Assembly: GCA_964401355.1 (NCBI GenBank) | Contig: CAYNYJ010000001.1 | Location: 12,820-76,819 of the forward strand | Direction of reading: 5' to 3' | Length of the DNA: 64,000 nucleotides | Origin: SZUA-152 sp964401355 | GTDB taxonomy: Bacteria > Pseudomonadota > Gammaproteobacteria > SZUA-152 | Shown: piece after piece, positions 62,703 to 64,000 of the stretch | How positions within the stretch are numbered: the stretch's first letter is position 1 | Layout: each line of letters begins with the position of its first letter | Notes under the pieces: model-generated | Database searches by the model: none | What the model was told of the DNA's origin: nothing | What the model saw: the letters and a program-made list of their open reading frames with translations, nothing else | Position numbers and translations under genes: made by a program

Positions 62703-62723
62703 CAATTCCTGAAGTCATAATCA
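62695..62723 (+). promoter_or_regulatory. Candidate promoter using the last repeat as its -35
   Basis: TTGACA (62695-62700) is a perfect -35 and is part of the fourth repeat. A 17-bp spacer leads to TAATCA (62718-62723). A protein bound at the array would compete with RNA polymerase here, as expected for autoregulation. Confidence 0.45.
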
Positions 62724-62790
62724 GTGTGCGAGTCGTATTAAAAATAATCGTTGCCTGCCAATACACAGAATTAACTATTTAGGTGGAATG

Positions 62791-63831
62791 ATGAGTTTGA
62801 GGAAACGAGGGGAAATTGTAAGACGCCAAATCTTGCGAGATGTAAGGCATCACCCTAATGATATCGCTGCACATATTGGCCAGATTTTCTCCATAACTAG
62901 ACAGGCCGTTAATAAGCATCTAAAGAAGTTAATTGATGAGGGTTGGCTAAGTGCTGAAGGTTCCACAAGGAAACGTGTCTATATATTAGGTTCACGCCGT
63001 GAAAACACGGCAGCTTTTAAAATTGAACCGGGTGTAAATGAGCACAAAATTTATTTTGAGAATTTCTCGTGGGTGTTAGAGGGAATCCCGAAGAATGTAG
63101 ATGATATTATTTTTCATGGATTTACTGAGATGGTAAATAATGCTATCGATCATTCAGAAGGCACTCTTTTTACCGTTCGCGTTAAAAGAGAACCAAATTC
63201 TATTAGAATATTTATTGTAGATAATGGTGAAGGTATCTTTCGACGAATAACTCGATTGTGTCATTTAGTGGATGAACGCCAGGCTATTATTGAGTTATCA
63301 AAAGGTAAGCTTACAACAGATATATCGAAGCATTCAGGACAGGGGATATTTTTTACATCAAAAATGTTTGATACCTTTTTTATAGATTCTATTGGGCTAC
63401 ATTTTTCTCATAACCAATCAAATGAATTTGATTGGTTGCTTGAAGTTGATGCTTACGAGAATGATAAAGGCACTGCTGTTTATATGGGCATAGCGCTGGA
63501 TTCGACTAGAGTAGTTAAAGAAGTTTTCGATCAGTACACTACTGGTGAAGACGATGATTTTTCTTTTAATAAAACGGTGGTGCCAGTAAAACTCGCTATA
63601 TTTGGACGCGAACAACTAGTTTCTCGCAGCCAAGCTAAACGTTTGTTAGCGCGCATAGAGAACTTTAAAATAGTTCTTTTTGATTTTGATAGCGTACATC
63701 AAATTGGACAAGCTTTTGCTGATGAAATTTTTAGGGTGTACAAATTGAGGCATCCAGAAATAACGCTGTTAGACACAAACTCTTCAGAAGATGTAAAAGC
63801 TATGATTAAAAGGGCACAGTCTGATTTATAG
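62791..63831 (+). CDS. Winged-helix, GHKL ATPase and STAS-like (DUF4325) fusion regulator
   Basis: A 346-residue soluble protein with three recognisable parts. An N-terminal winged helix-turn-helix (~8-70: IVRRQILRDVRHHP, then SITRQAVNKHLKKLIDEGWL) binds DNA. A GHKL ATPase (~95-225) has EMVNNAIDHS, VDNGEGIF and HSGQGIFFTSKMF. A C-terminal STAS-like DUF4325 domain (~265-346) has FDFDSVHQIGQAFADEIFRV. The combination resembles a partner-switching kinase and its antagonist fused to a DNA-binding domain. AGGTGG precedes tandem ATGs at 62788 and 62791; the second is better spaced. The gene is AT-rich (21 G+C in the 60 bases from 63001), unlike the rest of the window, which suggests recent transfer. 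The target genes are unknown. Confidence 0.8.
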   Translation: MSLRKRGEIVRRQILRDVRHHPNDIAAHIGQIFSITRQAVNKHLKKLIDEGWLSAEGSTRKRVYILGSRRENTAAFKIEPGVNEHKIYFENFSWVLEGIPKNVDDIIFHGFTEMVNNAIDHSEGTLFTVRVKREPNSIRIFIVDNGEGIFRRITRLCHLVDERQAIIELSKGKLTTDISKHSGQGIFFTSKMFDTFFIDSIGLHFSHNQSNEFDWLLEVDAYENDKGTAVYMGIALDSTRVVKEVFDQYTTGEDDDFSFNKTVVPVKLAIFGREQLVSRSQAKRLLARIENFKIVLFDFDSVHQIGQAFADEIFRVYKLRHPEITLLDTNSSEDVKAMIKRAQSDL

Positions 63832-63945
63832 CTAAATATCTGTAGATATTTTTTTAGTTAACTGATCATTGTTAGTACATGATTCATTGGTTGTGGTACA
63901 TGTCTTCATCAACTCTTTTTCAAACAATAAAAAGAATGTCTTAGT

Positions 63946-64000
63946 CGTAAGCGATCAGTAAACCCCATCTAAAAATCCATCCATCATCCGTAAGCGATCA
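63946..64000 (+). repeat. 12-bp direct repeat CGTAAGCGATCA, two copies 43 bp apart
   Basis: Exact copies at 63946-63957 and 63989-64000, the second running to the window edge and possibly longer. The period of 43 bp is too short for an ordinary CRISPR unit. GTAAGCG resembles the GTAA-initiated ends of IS66-family elements, so this may be an insertion sequence terminus or a small repeat array that continues beyond the window. Confidence 0.6.

Larger units (their letters stand above)
62166..62787. other. Intergenic region upstream of the HTH-ATPase-STAS-like gene
   Basis: This 622-base stretch holds no convincing gene. Short frames at 62181-62501 and 62312-62572 on the plus strand match nothing I recognise. 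A perfect 6-bp hairpin CCAATC-CAT-GATTGG lies at 62483-62497. From about 62520 the sequence becomes AT-rich and from 62622 holds the TTGACAAT repeat array. It marks the change from core chromosome to what looks like accessory DNA. Confidence 0.5.

Noticed and set aside
63946..64000. Start of a CRISPR array
   Set aside because: Two copies of a 12-bp word at 43-bp period do not fit usual repeat (24-40 bp) and spacer (30-40 bp) sizes, and no cas gene is seen.

Overview
The window is one contiguous stretch of a gammaproteobacterial chromosome. Gene order and protein sequence both support this: dnaK-dnaJ-dapB-carA-carB-greA, then yhbY divergent from rlmE-ftsH-folP-glmM-tpiA-secG-tRNA-Leu(GAG), followed by a complete 14-gene complex I operon with separate nuoC and nuoD. 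Further along are divergent rne/rluC, then gph-like, sppA, maf, mazG, hrpA and slt genes. Closest-looking homologues are gammaproteobacterial throughout, but I cannot name a genus. A phosphoribulokinase-family gene raises the possibility of autotrophy, but its active site is altered and no Rubisco gene is in view.

Layout. 1-4630: chaperones DnaK (5' truncated by the window edge) and DnaJ, an exported DsrE-like protein and DapB. 4859-10239: carbamoyl-phosphate synthetase CarAB, GreA and a DUF4149 membrane protein. 10249-17744: a ribosome maturation, envelope and folate block (yhbY, rlmE, ftsH, folP, glmM, tpiA, secG, tRNA-Leu). 18000-32839: nuoABCDEFGHIJKLMN. 32920-35904 (minus): greB-mobA-mobB-moeA for molybdenum cofactor. 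36047-38283: a minimal mercury unit, merA followed by merR, with a MerR-type 20-bp-spacer promoter and no transport genes. 38440-49027: LMW phosphatase, RNase E, RluC, HAD phosphatase, SppA-like peptidase, atypical PRK, Maf, two small secreted proteins and MazG. 49090-57665: HrpA, a candidate terminated RNA with 15-bp repeats, Slt, a dual-CDGSH protein, a membrane protein and YceI. 57968-60576: an HsbA/HsbR-type partner-switching pair and a small companion. 60686-62108: a small DRR-motif protein and a Sel1-SPOR protein.

The last ~1.4 kb looks different. It is AT-rich and carries a single gene for a winged-helix + GHKL ATPase + STAS-like (DUF4325) protein. In front of it lie four TTGACAAT-type direct repeats spaced 21, 22 and 21 bp. 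The window ends in a 12-bp repeat (CGTAAGCGATCA) present twice, 43 bp apart. This is the best candidate for an undescribed accessory system: either a self-regulating ATP-dependent transcription switch or the edge of a mobile element carrying one. Other unusual points are the PRK-like protein with D42E, H45R and R168H-equivalent changes plus a ~24-residue net insertion, the premature terminator in the rne leader, and the terminated non-coding segment between hrpA and slt.
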